Program-made: the position numbers and the translations under genes
Shown here: positions 7,501-15,605 of the stretch, in pieces
How the letters are laid out: each line of letters opens with the position of its first letter
Position numbering within the stretch: the stretch's first letter is position 1
Virus record (IMG/VR): IMGVR_UViG_3300010368_000032
Coordinates: 1-39,279 of that record
Length of the DNA: 39,279 nucleotides
Source: a virus
Strand: one strand, 5' to 3'
Notes under the pieces: generated by a model
What the model was told of the DNA's origin: nothing
Seen by the model: the letters and a program-made list of their open reading frames with translations, nothing else
Database searches by the model: none

Positions 7501-10500
7501 TGGCTTTGATATTGAAAAATTGCTTTTTAAATCTAATGGAAATGTAACATCCCCTAGTTTAATAGACGCTTATGGAGCTTCTGGATTTACCTTTGAGGGT
7601 GTTTATGGATATGATTTTGGTTCATTTGAAGATTATCTTGGAATAGATGCTGAGTTTTGCCCGACTTTTCCACCCAGTGAAGCAGAACAAAAGGCAATTC
7701 AAGTTTTAGAAAATAGCACTGATGAATATGCCTGCACAAGTTATATTTGTTTGGAGGGAGAAAATGTGGTCTCTGTTCAATTAAAACAGGGTCCCGGAAA
7801 AGACGCAGAAAATTTAGGATACTTAAAAAACAACACAGTTGTAAAAGTGTTGAAAGAGTGGGTAAATGGAAAGGGAGAATTTAATAAAATATTAATAGTT
7901 GATGAAACTAGTACTTTGAATGGTCAAGAAGGATACATACATCCAAAATATTTGAGACCAATATATCCAACATTAAGTGTGGATAAGAAAATATTTTTTA
8001 ATCAAATTTTCGATAATACAGACCCAACTAAAAAGTTAACTCTTGCAAATACAAATGTTGTTGCTATGGGAGTATTTGCAGAAACACTAATACCTGACTG
8101 GTGGAATGATACCAAGATGCTAGAGGGTCAACCATATGAATACAGGCAAGAGGGAGAATATTGGTGTACTGTTGAATTAGATTATGACTGTATTGTAGAC
8201 GAGGCAGATCTTAAGACAAAAATCTATGAAGCAAAAATAAAAGGAGTGAAACAGTTATTAGGGTTCTATGGAAAACAATACACTGAAGAAGACGTAGAAA
8301 AGTTAATTAATACTTATTTGGCTGTTAGGGTTGATTATAATTTAGAAGGCACAGAAATGGAGAATGGCTTTCACATTAGTGATAGACCCGGAGACCCATT
8401 AATGTTTTTGGTCAAGGCAGGTGGAATCTACATTAACGCTTTCCCAGATAGGCAAGATTCTTTACAGGAATACAAAAAGAATTCTAATAAAATAATATCA
8501 TTAAATACTAAATGGTACCAAACACACTTGCAACAATCAATATATGCTTTAAATAGCTTATATTATGTAATTCTATCATCTGACTATAGAGTACCTACTT
8601 TTAATTTCAAAAAGGAAGCAGATAGAATTTCCTATATTGTTCCTTACTTAAAGAGAATTCTTCTTGCAAATGGATATGAAACGGATTCACAGGAAGAAAA
8701 CATAATAAATATTGGCTTTGACAGCCAGTATAGAGTAACTTTTTTCTCATACAAAGAAAAAGATAAAGAAGAAAAACTGCTTCGCATAGGATTTGATTAT
8801 TTTTCATCTCAAGCACCATTTGTTTTTAAAAACACTATGGCTTTGCTTTATAGACATAGGCAAATAAAAGATCCAACTTTGAGAACAAGTTGGAAGAAAT
8901 TGTTTAATCAATGGCTACCAGACCCAAAACCAAAGATTGTTCCAAAATCAGAAGGTGGCGGAGGATACCCATCAGATTCCAGATGTAGTCCAAGTTTAAA
9001 TTGGAACCCACCACCGCTCAGTCAAATATGGGAACAAGTCGCTGCTCGACTAGATGAAATTTTAGATCTAGATCCAAGATATGATCTAGGGTCTTTTAGG
9101 TTTAATTTGTTAGAGTATTTCCCACCATGCCCTAAGCCCCCTGCCGGTCGTGGCTTGACAGTGATGAGGTTACTATCAGAAATCGAAGGGGAAACTAAAG
9201 TTTTTGATAATTTAGATATATTAAATAGCGTCCAAGCTGAAGTTGATAGAATAGGACAATATGTCGGAGATTTTATGTCCTCTCAGCAAGCAATGGATGA
9301 AATAAGGTCTAAAATATTTACTTTAGATGATTTGTATACATTTTTATTAAATTATATCTCACCAGAACTTTTGTACAGCAAAATATGTAAATGTTTCCTT
9401 GATTTACTTGACATTGATTCTATTGGGGTCCCAAATCTCGAAATTAATGCAACAGGTGGTTCTGGCGGATTAAATCTAAAACCCTCTAATATAGGTAAAG
9501 ATCCAAAAGAATTGTATGATGTACAAGGACCAGAAGCAGAAGCTAATCTCTTTGAAGAAAGAGAACAAATTCAAGCTGAAGACTTGTTTTGCTCTTTTTG
9601 TTTCAGAGTACCCAGTGTTTTTCTTAGATTACCATCAACAGATATCTTGAGTGTTTTAATAGATGCATTTAAAAAATTGTTAGAATTTGCTCTAGCACAA
9701 ATTTTGCTGCAACTAATAGCCTCCTTGCTGGACATTCTTCTTACTTGCCCTGATTTGGAATGCGCCCCCGGAGCAAGTAAGGTCAGGGATTATGGGTCAC
9801 AAGACATAGGAAATCTTTTTGATAATAATACGCCAGATAATCTACCAGATTTTTTAACAAATTGTGGTTTGCTGATAGACGGTACAAATATCACAGAAGA
9901 AGATGCAACAAATATGCTCAAAGAAGTTTCTGATAAATTAACAACGTCAGAAGTTTTAGGCTTAATAAGTGGAACACCTACTTCAAAATCTTTAAAAGTT
10001 GTTAAAAGAGTTGTGTCAAATTATCCAAACATTAATGACATTTTTACAGACATCGGAGTTATAGAAAACTTTTTTGCATGCGCTGGAGATAAATTAGAAC
10101 CAACTGTTTTTGATGATTTGGAAAACGACAATCTTGAAAATGTTGCAGACCCACAAATATGTTTTGATTTTAATGAGTTGTCTAGGAACAATATCTTGGA
10201 TAAATGTGGTAGTTTACCAAACCAACTAATAAACATTATTAAAGACAGAAATTTAAATCACGACATTCAAAAATATAAAGAAATCGCAAAATTTATTAGA
10301 GATAATGACAATCTATCATCGCAAATGCCATCTTTGTTTGAAGACGGAAAAGGAACACAAGGGCTACTTTCTTCGTTAAGTACCCCAACAGTTGATAAAA
10401 TAATTGAAGAAACTATTGATACAATCTCTATCCCAATTGCAACCGAACTAACAAAGGAAAGTGTAAATTTAACCAGACCAGAAGGACAGGTGCTTGTCAA

Positions 10501-13297
10501 ACAAAATGCAAGATTAAATATACTTTACGAGAAAGGAATATCGGATTTTATTGCAACTGCACCATTTAGAGAAAATGGTGCAGACAATTTTACAGGCTTA
10601 TATGAAAAGTTAGAAGAGCCAATTGTTAACCCTGATACTAAAAAAGAGGAATATCAAAAGCAGCTACAAAACATTAAAGATATAATGTCAAATATATACA
10701 ACCATATATATTTTGACCCAAATAATTTTAGAGTGAGTATATCTGTTGGCGAACAATCAGAACCCTCGTCAACAGCCATGATAAAGTTTAATCCACCAGC
10801 AGAAGACCAAACTACTGGGGAACCAGTATACACAAACAACTACCAAGTCTATGTTTATAATAATGTACCATTTTATTCAACTCCGATAGAGCTTAGTATA
10901 AACGGCGGAGCAAATACAATACCAGAAGAAATTAATAATTATATTCAAAATTTTGAGCTAAAAAATACAGACATCCCAGAGCAAGCACAGGTGTTTGGAA
11001 ATATAATTACTAATGGCATTAAAAAAATTATAGAAGAAGCAAACTTAGAAGAATCGGAAGTGAGTGAGCAATTAGAAAACTTAAAATCAATATTTGAAAC
11101 AGATTTATATATTAACTCTTTGGGTTCAATTATCGGAGGGATTACCGATGTTGTTTCAACTGGAAATATAATGAGCGAATATACGCTTGATCGCCAAAAT
11201 GAAGCGTTATCTTCTCCGGTTTTTGCAGGACTGGTCCTAGCAACAGCATACGCTTTTGCTGCTAGTCCACTTGGGCAGGCTGTTTTTGGTCCCCTTGGCG
11301 TGGCAGCAATTGCTACTATGTCAAATGAAGATATCTTTGAGAAAATGTACCCAAATTATACAAAAAAACAACTTCAGCATCTAAAATTAGCTCCAAAGGT
11401 TGTAAAAGAAAATAATGGCACTGCAAAAGTTCATGGTCTTATAGATTTTGATAAAGTAAAGGCTGCTGCAAAAGAATATTATAATTTTGCAAAACAAACA
11501 GATGAAAATTCGGAGGCATTAAACATGGGGCAACTTGCCATACTTAATGGGCTAATATCCGCAGTTTGTCAACTTTTTGCTGGAGAAATATATTCTAAAA
11601 GCGTTTTTACATTAGCTCATTATCCAAAAGAGTTGTTTGCAGAAGAATTAAACGGAAGTCTGATATCAAAATATGCTACACAATTAATGGTAAGATATTT
11701 TAATAATACTGTTGTGGAAGCAGGTGTTATAAACGAAGATTTAGACTGGGAAGAGTGGAATCAGTTTTCCGCTGCATGGCAAACTGTTATTTCTAGGTTA
11801 ATATCTGAAAAATCAGAATTTACAAATTTTAATACAAATGGTGCTCTTCCCGGTCTTCCGGGAGAAAGCACATCAAAGGGAGATAATGTTGTTGGGGCTG
11901 GCGGGGTTGATGGAAAAATATATGATGTTGTAACTGGAAAAGAGGAAGTAATTAATTCTTGGATTAAAGCAACAGAATATTATGTAAAACAAAATGCGTA
12001 TGACCCACTAAAGTTTGTTAAAAGTAGATTAAAAAATATAAAATATTACAATGAGTTAGCCGCAGATCCAGAGACAAATCCGTTTGATACAATAGCATAC
12101 CCAAAGGTTTTAGAAGTTCACGATGGAATAACTAGTGATTTTTCTTTTACAGATGAAAGCAATTTAGATGAATTAACTGGGGAAGAAATTCAAGAAATAT
12201 ACGATATTTTACCAACAATTCAGCCAGATCAAATTAAAAACTATTTCAACACTAAAAGCGACAGTTCACTCTTTTCAGCAGGTGTTACAGTCACTGACCC
12301 CCTCGCTCCCATAAAAAGTCATTTTGCAAATGGAAAGTTTTTCTATCAATATTATTTTAGAATAGAAGACTGGGAATCAGAAGAGGAAGCAGCAGAAAAT
12401 GATGGTATATATGTAGAAAATTTAGTTCTTAGAAAACCTAAAGGTAGTGCTGAAAGTGACTATAATCTGATGGGAGTTGTTAATAGGGACGGCTTATTAA
12501 AAATAATTAATAATATGTACCCAGCCGGAGAAAACTATGGCTTGACTGATTGGCAAACAAAAGAGCCTATAAATCGATTTTTTAAGTCTATCAAATATGG
12601 TATAAGATTTTGCTATGGATCAATTCAATCAGTTAATACAGAAATTGCTGGTCAAACAAATAAAACAAAAGAATTGAACAATAGTATTAATACTATTTTT
12701 AACACTATGCACCAAAATCAAAAATTGAAAGAGTTTTGTAAAAAAGAAAAGGTGTTTAAAATTACAGAATTAGATGTTAATTTGACAGAATACACAGAAG
12801 AAGATATTCCATACTTATTACAACAAAAAAGAATAAGTCACATTATACCGATTAATTCACAAGAAACAGCTAATATCAAAGATTTTGATGAATTTAGTTT
12901 TTCCCCTGCTGCTTTTTTTGAGGAAGATGGTGCTGGCGAAGCTTTAATTATAGATTGGTCGCAAAACAGAAAACAATTAACTACTATTCTTTTTTCAAAA
13001 ATTAATGGCACAGAAGAAAATTCACAAAATTTGGAATTTAAAACTATGTTCTTCTATTGTCTTCCGGTGCCACTACTTATTAGCTTGTTCTTAACGTTTA
13101 ATGCTTCAATTGTATCAACTGATAGAAATGTTGAACAAGCGTTTTCCAGCACAAAGGAAGTAATAAAAGATATTTTTATGTCTATTTATAACACTAGGGG
13201 TCGTGAATATTGGAAACAAACGCCAAAATCAATTGCCAAAAAAGGTGGACCAATTGGCATGGCCGTATCATCAATTCCTGATAAAAATGATTTATAA
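4544..13297 (+). CDS. Giant virion-associated protein of unknown function (2,917 residues)
   Basis: One uninterrupted 8.75-kb frame between tail-tip and wedge genes, so very probably a structural or ejected virion protein. I recognise no full-length family. Visible pieces: residues about 1062-1140 look like a bacterial SH3-like module (VSVQLKQGPGKDAENLGYLK, VVKVLKEW, QEGYIHPKYLRPI); residues about 1525-1745 hold a cysteine cluster (CKC near 1612, CSFC near 1683, CPDLEC near 1733) and a long hydrophobic helix-rich stretch at 1701-1735 (VLIDAFKKLLEFALAQILLQ LIASLLDILL); further hydrophobic segments lie at about 2225-2259 (VFAGLVLATAYAFAASPLGQ...) and 2834-2856 (MFFYCLPVPLLISLFLTFNA). The C-terminus is basic. 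Three membrane-like segments in a tail protein could mean insertion in the host envelope at infection, which is inference. It does not look like a coiled-coil tape measure. AGGA lies about 6 bases before the ATG. Confidence 0.75.
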   Translation: MSDTEFYFKRNPPNKPVTVRSTVVIRLPLFNESPFGPDNNNYPSFQSLMHNGTPESFATLLTDGALNKAIKNALLYNYFGYPVTNIKYEKSQKDYKEGSLQFSSQNNNHLKFTQFEVKDGQYGKWIDTLQTVQGILYRGYVSTKGFYQYGLLKPLPDFKDTELDLYNYFDQSGDQQTFSFKEIQENSGLEVDFIKDIYMCLHGSSDGVNTPQSVGGFNSFVEPIGVSPRGSLFYAGTGDPTGPDVEKIAKFGLYEKSSGGKSFVEYEAGGEISDFINDFDYLSAMASWNSPYNPSDKTYARAWLPTGPIEGYLTYITLQPSNPLINYNPNEGFIDLAAGVDDGEVIGDESIGLYEASQISVSDFAQGLDLTWKAPYNQLDSLAFLLGEYQKTDWFVAFPGYGNNGASLENNYSVEFGKYNIASMYKLSPQIEDLLKVDNLDINPLGGLQYYLDDPARTLNAIYPRIFKYVNDIVPTAPLPSVLQEGSVKNVNIIDPSKIGGQQIKFSDILPKFRISADDYSKKLYYNIPEKTSIGYTHVIGDYKISGQELIETIGEDNSIDPAVLEAKNKFVIVTKTKEQRDFLLASKDEFGKADITYSSDPNFLFRSLPSPLSEDFRKSLIQIMDSGANGSGYPEGELDELQKVYKFSDYLCAALYFRLPPHYSNANKDEGVGSQLIKHQPATLKQRAKVHPNIWNAEPKLRFLEGVQADIEGIYGGPIEAGQMPYIMFLGSYINSTFENTNITNTAETFEYTTGNGWNESTVNVPYIEIETNTASNFAFPVWNYDYKALYEVGWKDLSDYDESKNPELSQVFASNPSVKYIKDKGIPDWVRGLRIYPTLDNDTVLTRPDKNSITGTSDADYILTDEDIDEAVNGATSTGDSIVTGYKNANTSLANIAEVSIVKKMMPAVTLVMEPNIDAVSPGNTPFSIETFDSEIENLSSNNKAYVDIRYAVEIDIDEKDLILDMVGQGVFALAGEVGDYEKLGFDIEKLLFKSNGNVTSPSLIDAYGASGFTFEGVYGYDFGSFEDYLGIDAEFCPTFPPSEAEQKAIQVLENSTDEYACTSYICLEGENVVSVQLKQGPGKDAENLGYLKNNTVVKVLKEWVNGKGEFNKILIVDETSTLNGQEGYIHPKYLRPIYPTLSVDKKIFFNQIFDNTDPTKKLTLANTNVVAMGVFAETLIPDWWNDTKMLEGQPYEYRQEGEYWCTVELDYDCIVDEADLKTKIYEAKIKGVKQLLGFYGKQYTEEDVEKLINTYLAVRVDYNLEGTEMENGFHISDRPGDPLMFLVKAGGIYINAFPDRQDSLQEYKKNSNKIISLNTKWYQTHLQQSIYALNSLYYVILSSDYRVPTFNFKKEADRISYIVPYLKRILLANGYETDSQEENIINIGFDSQYRVTFFSYKEKDKEEKLLRIGFDYFSSQAPFVFKNTMALLYRHRQIKDPTLRTSWKKLFNQWLPDPKPKIVPKSEGGGGYPSDSRCSPSLNWNPPPLSQIWEQVAARLDEILDLDPRYDLGSFRFNLLEYFPPCPKPPAGRGLTVMRLLSEIEGETKVFDNLDILNSVQAEVDRIGQYVGDFMSSQQAMDEIRSKIFTLDDLYTFLLNYISPELLYSKICKCFLDLLDIDSIGVPNLEINATGGSGGLNLKPSNIGKDPKELYDVQGPEAEANLFEEREQIQAEDLFCSFCFRVPSVFLRLPSTDILSVLIDAFKKLLEFALAQILLQLIASLLDILLTCPDLECAPGASKVRDYGSQDIGNLFDNNTPDNLPDFLTNCGLLIDGTNITEEDATNMLKEVSDKLTTSEVLGLISGTPTSKSLKVVKRVVSNYPNINDIFTDIGVIENFFACAGDKLEPTVFDDLENDNLENVADPQICFDFNELSRNNILDKCGSLPNQLINIIKDRNLNHDIQKYKEIAKFIRDNDNLSSQMPSLFEDGKGTQGLLSSLSTPTVDKIIEETIDTISIPIATELTKESVNLTRPEGQVLVKQNARLNILYEKGISDFIATAPFRENGADNFTGLYEKLEEPIVNPDTKKEEYQKQLQNIKDIMSNIYNHIYFDPNNFRVSISVGEQSEPSSTAMIKFNPPAEDQTTGEPVYTNNYQVYVYNNVPFYSTPIELSINGGANTIPEEINNYIQNFELKNTDIPEQAQVFGNIITNGIKKIIEEANLEESEVSEQLENLKSIFETDLYINSLGSIIGGITDVVSTGNIMSEYTLDRQNEALSSPVFAGLVLATAYAFAASPLGQAVFGPLGVAAIATMSNEDIFEKMYPNYTKKQLQHLKLAPKVVKENNGTAKVHGLIDFDKVKAAAKEYYNFAKQTDENSEALNMGQLAILNGLISAVCQLFAGEIYSKSVFTLAHYPKELFAEELNGSLISKYATQLMVRYFNNTVVEAGVINEDLDWEEWNQFSAAWQTVISRLISEKSEFTNFNTNGALPGLPGESTSKGDNVVGAGGVDGKIYDVVTGKEEVINSWIKATEYYVKQNAYDPLKFVKSRLKNIKYYNELAADPETNPFDTIAYPKVLEVHDGITSDFSFTDESNLDELTGEEIQEIYDILPTIQPDQIKNYFNTKSDSSLFSAGVTVTDPLAPIKSHFANGKFFYQYYFRIEDWESEEEAAENDGIYVENLVLRKPKGSAESDYNLMGVVNRDGLLKIINNMYPAGENYGLTDWQTKEPINRFFKSIKYGIRFCYGSIQSVNTEIAGQTNKTKELNNSINTIFNTMHQNQKLKEFCKKEKVFKITELDVNLTEYTEEDIPYLLQQKRISHIIPINSQETANIKDFDEFSFSPAAFFEEDGAGEALIIDWSQNRKQLTTILFSKINGTEENSQNLEFKTMFFYCLPVPLLISLFLTFNASIVSTDRNVEQAFSSTKEVIKDIFMSIYNTRGREYWKQTPKSIAKKGGPIGMAVSSIPDKNDL
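13182..13189 (+). promoter_or_regulatory. Intragenic CTATTTAT, possible late promoter for the wedge genes
   Basis: The octamer followed by A (CTATTTATA) lies in the last 40 codons of the giant gene, about 134 bases before the gp25-like gene. It could start a transcript for that gene, which lacks a closer copy. A second intragenic copy at 15340-15347 has no obvious downstream start, so chance occurrence is also possible. Confidence 0.3.
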
Positions 13298-13306
13298 TAC
13301 GACACT

Positions 13307-13316
13307 AAAAGGAGGT
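13307..13316 (+). promoter_or_regulatory. Full-length Shine-Dalgarno site AAAAGGAGGT
   Basis: A near-perfect complement of the 16S rRNA 3' end, 7 bases before the ATG of the gp25-like gene. It is the strongest ribosome site in the window and fixes the start at 13324. Strong initiation here would fit a wedge protein needed in several copies per baseplate. Confidence 0.85.
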
Positions 13317-13323
13317 ACTAAAA

Positions 13324-13719
13324 ATGGCTAGTCTTTCACCAGCACTGCCTTTAACTCTGGATAAAAAAGACGGATATAAGATGAATAAAAACATCAAAGA
13401 TGTTATCAAGCAAAATTTTAAAATGTTAGTTCTAACTTCTCCCGGAGAAAGAATAATGCTTCCAAATTTTGGTGTTGGTTTAAGAAGGTTCTTGTTTGAG
13501 CCAATGACAACAATTCAATTTGGAAAAATAGAATCTAGAATTCAAAACCAAATAGAACAATATATGCCTTTTTTAAGCTTAATTGAGGTAAAATTTCTAA
13601 CTCAAGAGCAGGACCCATCTGTATTGTTAAATGAGGTATCTGTTTCTGTTAGATATGCAATTCCATCTATTAATACAATAGATGAAATAAACTTAAGATT
13701 ATATAATAAAGAATTTTAG
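13324..13719 (+). CDS. 25: Baseplate wedge protein, T4 gp25 / GPW family
   Basis: A 131-residue protein with the gp25/GPW/IraD signature. After a helical N-terminus (NKNIKDVIKQNFKMLVLTSP) comes GERIMLPNFGVGLRRFLFEP at residues 41-60, the family's hallmark 'pGER.m.p.fG..l....fe', then a helix (KIESRIQNQIEQYMPF) and two to three strands (SLIEVKFL, EVSVSVRYAIP, INLRLY). In T4, gp25 sits at the top of the baseplate wedge and links the wedge ring to the first sheath layer; homologues occur in all contractile injection machines. Its length matches T4 gp25 (132 residues). It is followed, after a 74-base gap, by the gp6-like gene, its direct partner in the wedge core. Confidence 0.92.
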   Translation: MASLSPALPLTLDKKDGYKMNKNIKDVIKQNFKMLVLTSPGERIMLPNFGVGLRRFLFEPMTTIQFGKIESRIQNQIEQYMPFLSLIEVKFLTQEQDPSVLLNEVSVSVRYAIPSINTIDEINLRLYNKEF

Positions 13720-13750
13720 TTTAGATTGGTCAGCTAAAATAAGTTTTTAA

Positions 13751-13758
13751 CTATTTAT
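13751..13758 (+). promoter_or_regulatory. Putative late promoter, CTATTTAT
   Basis: The octamer stands in the 74-base gap before the gp6-like gene, 35 bases before its ATG. This leaves room for a short leader with an AAGAGAAC ribosome-site-like stretch near 13780. Just upstream is a weak inverted repeat (TTTTAG 13714-13719 with CTAAAA 13734-13739), too AT-rich to call a terminator with confidence. Confidence 0.55.
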
Positions 13759-13793
13759 TACATATATTTCTGTTAAATTAAGAGAACTGAAAA

Positions 13794-15605
13794 ATGCCGA
13801 TAAAAAAAAATAAAAAGATAATTCCAATTGATTACACTAGTAGAGATTTTGACTCGATCAAAACAGAACTTTTAAATTATACAAAAAGATATTATCCTGA
13901 TTCGTTTCAAGATTTTAGTGAAGCATCTTTTGGGTCTTTAATGTTAGATACCGTAGCTTATGTTGGGGACGTTTTATCTTATTACCTTGACTATCAAGTC
14001 AACGAGTCTTTTTTAGACACAGCAACAGAATATCAAAATGTAGTCAAATTATCTAGACAATTAGGTTATAAATACAAAGGTGTTCCCATCTCAACTGGAA
14101 TTGTGTCTTTTTATATTACTGTTCCTTCAAATTCCGATGGAATATCTCCAAATTTAGATTACGCCCCCATACTAGAAAGGGGAACAAAAGTAGCTACACA
14201 GGGTGGTGTAGTATTTACATTAAACGAGGATGTAGATTTTTCTGGAGATGAAGCAGAGTACATTGTTGCAAGTGTAGATTCTGTAACTGGTGTGCCCAAT
14301 AGATATGCTGTAAAAGCATATGGACAAGTTATTTCTGGAGAAATTGCAGTACAAACCATACAGGTTGGAAACTATGAAAGGTTTCCAAGATTTAGATTAA
14401 ACGGCAATAATATAGTTAATGTCATCTCTGTTTTTGACTCTCAAGGTAATCAATATTATGAAGTAGAAAATTTATCTCAAGATGTTATTTTTAAAAAAAT
14501 AAAAAACCCAAGTCTGTCAGATAAAAATCAAGCTCCATTTTTAATGAAGCCAGTATCTGTACCAAGAAGATTTATAACAGAATCAACTGGTCAAGATTAT
14601 TTTATACAATTTGGTCATGGATCTGTAACTAACATACAGTCTGGAAAAATCGTAGAGCCTAGCAAAGTAGTGTTAAACGTACATGCTAGGGATTATGTTA
14701 CTGATGCAACCTTCGACCCTAGTAATCTTGTCGAATCTGATAAGCTTGGAATAGCTCCGTCTAACACAGCTTTAACTGTTTTATACAGAATTAATGGGTC
14801 AGAAAATGTTAATGCAAGTGCTAGGAGCATAACTGAAGTCGTCGATACTTCCTTTGCTTTTGCAAACCTTTCCACACTTCAGACAAGTGAAGTTCAAAAA
14901 GTGATTGCTTCTTTAAATGTACAAAATGAATCGCCAATTAATGGAGACAGTTCTGTTGACACAGTTAGAGATTTAAAAAATAGAGCGTATGGTATGTTTT
15001 CTTCACAGGGCAGAGCGGTTACAGAGCAAGACTATATATCCTTATCATATGCCATGCCGCCTGAATTTGGATCAGTTAAAAGAGCCGCAATTGTTCAGGA
15101 TAAAAATTCTTTTAAAAGAAATTTAAATTTATATGTTGTTGCAGAAAACGTAGCAGGAAATTTAAGCTCGCTAAACCAAAGTGTTAAGCAAAATTTAAAA
15201 ACATGGCTAACAAACTATAAAATGGTTAATGATACAATTGATATTTTAGATGCGACAATTGTTAATATTGGAATTGAGTATAGTATTGTTACAGATGAGG
15301 AAGTTAATTCTTACAAAATATTAAACGATGCAAACGTTGCTATTTATGAAGCTGTGGGTGCTACAAAATTATATATTGGCGAATCTTTAAGATACAGCGA
15401 TATTTTTAGAGCGTTGAAAAATGTTGATGGAGTGCTTGATGTTGTAGAGGTTAACTTTGTTACAAAATACGGAGATAGCTATGCAACCTCTGCTTTTAAT
15501 ATTGAACAAAATACTACCCCCGATGGAAGAGCCTTATTAGCTCCGGAAAATGTAATTTTTGAAATAAGATTTCCAAATCAAGACATAATAGGGACAGTTA
15601 AATAA
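13794..15605 (+). CDS. 6: Baseplate wedge protein, T4 gp6 / baseplate J family
   Basis: A 603-residue protein (T4 gp6 is 660). The N-terminus has the strongly conserved start of this family: IIPIDYTSRDFDSIKTELLN (residues 9-28), then FQDFSEASFGSLMLDTVAYV (39-58), GDVLSYYLDYQVNESFLDTA (59-78) and VVKLSRQLGYKYKG (83-96). The C-terminal half carries the baseplate-J features (DLKNRAYGMFSSQGRAVTEQ followed by DYISLSYAMPPEFGSVKRAA), and the extreme C-terminus FEIRFPNQDIIGTVK is also typical. In T4, gp6 dimers form the inner ring of the baseplate and clamp the gp7 and gp25 subunits; the ring opens on infection to trigger sheath contraction. The stop overlaps the next gene's ATG region (TAAtaatg spacing), so the two are co-transcribed. 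Confidence 0.92.
   Translation: MPIKKNKKIIPIDYTSRDFDSIKTELLNYTKRYYPDSFQDFSEASFGSLMLDTVAYVGDVLSYYLDYQVNESFLDTATEYQNVVKLSRQLGYKYKGVPISTGIVSFYITVPSNSDGISPNLDYAPILERGTKVATQGGVVFTLNEDVDFSGDEAEYIVASVDSVTGVPNRYAVKAYGQVISGEIAVQTIQVGNYERFPRFRLNGNNIVNVISVFDSQGNQYYEVENLSQDVIFKKIKNPSLSDKNQAPFLMKPVSVPRRFITESTGQDYFIQFGHGSVTNIQSGKIVEPSKVVLNVHARDYVTDATFDPSNLVESDKLGIAPSNTALTVLYRINGSENVNASARSITEVVDTSFAFANLSTLQTSEVQKVIASLNVQNESPINGDSSVDTVRDLKNRAYGMFSSQGRAVTEQDYISLSYAMPPEFGSVKRAAIVQDKNSFKRNLNLYVVAENVAGNLSSLNQSVKQNLKTWLTNYKMVNDTIDILDATIVNIGIEYSIVTDEEVNSYKILNDANVAIYEAVGATKLYIGESLRYSDIFRALKNVDGVLDVVEVNFVTKYGDSYATSAFNIEQNTTPDGRALLAPENVIFEIRFPNQDIIGTVK

Noticed and set aside
4544-13297. The 2,917-residue protein as the tape measure protein
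   Set aside because: It lacks the long regular helical repeats of tape measures, is rich in aromatic residues and strand-like segments, and contains an SH3-like module. Length alone is not enough.
13293-13298. TATAAT at the end of the 2,917-residue gene as a promoter for the gp25-like gene
   Set aside because: It comes from the same Asp-Leu-stop codon context and has no -35 hexamer at the proper distance.
13714-13739. Inverted repeat TTTTAG...CTAAAA after the gp25-like gene as a terminator
   Set aside because: The stem is short and almost all A-T, with a long loop and no clean T run directly after it.
14067-14074. TATAAATA inside the gp6-like gene as a T4-type late promoter
   Set aside because: It is deep within a gene with no downstream start nearby, as expected by chance in AT-rich DNA.
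15340-15347. CTATTTAT inside the gp6-like gene as a promoter
   Set aside because: It lies about 260 bases before the next gene start with coding sequence throughout, and encodes an ordinary Ala-Ile-Tyr stretch.
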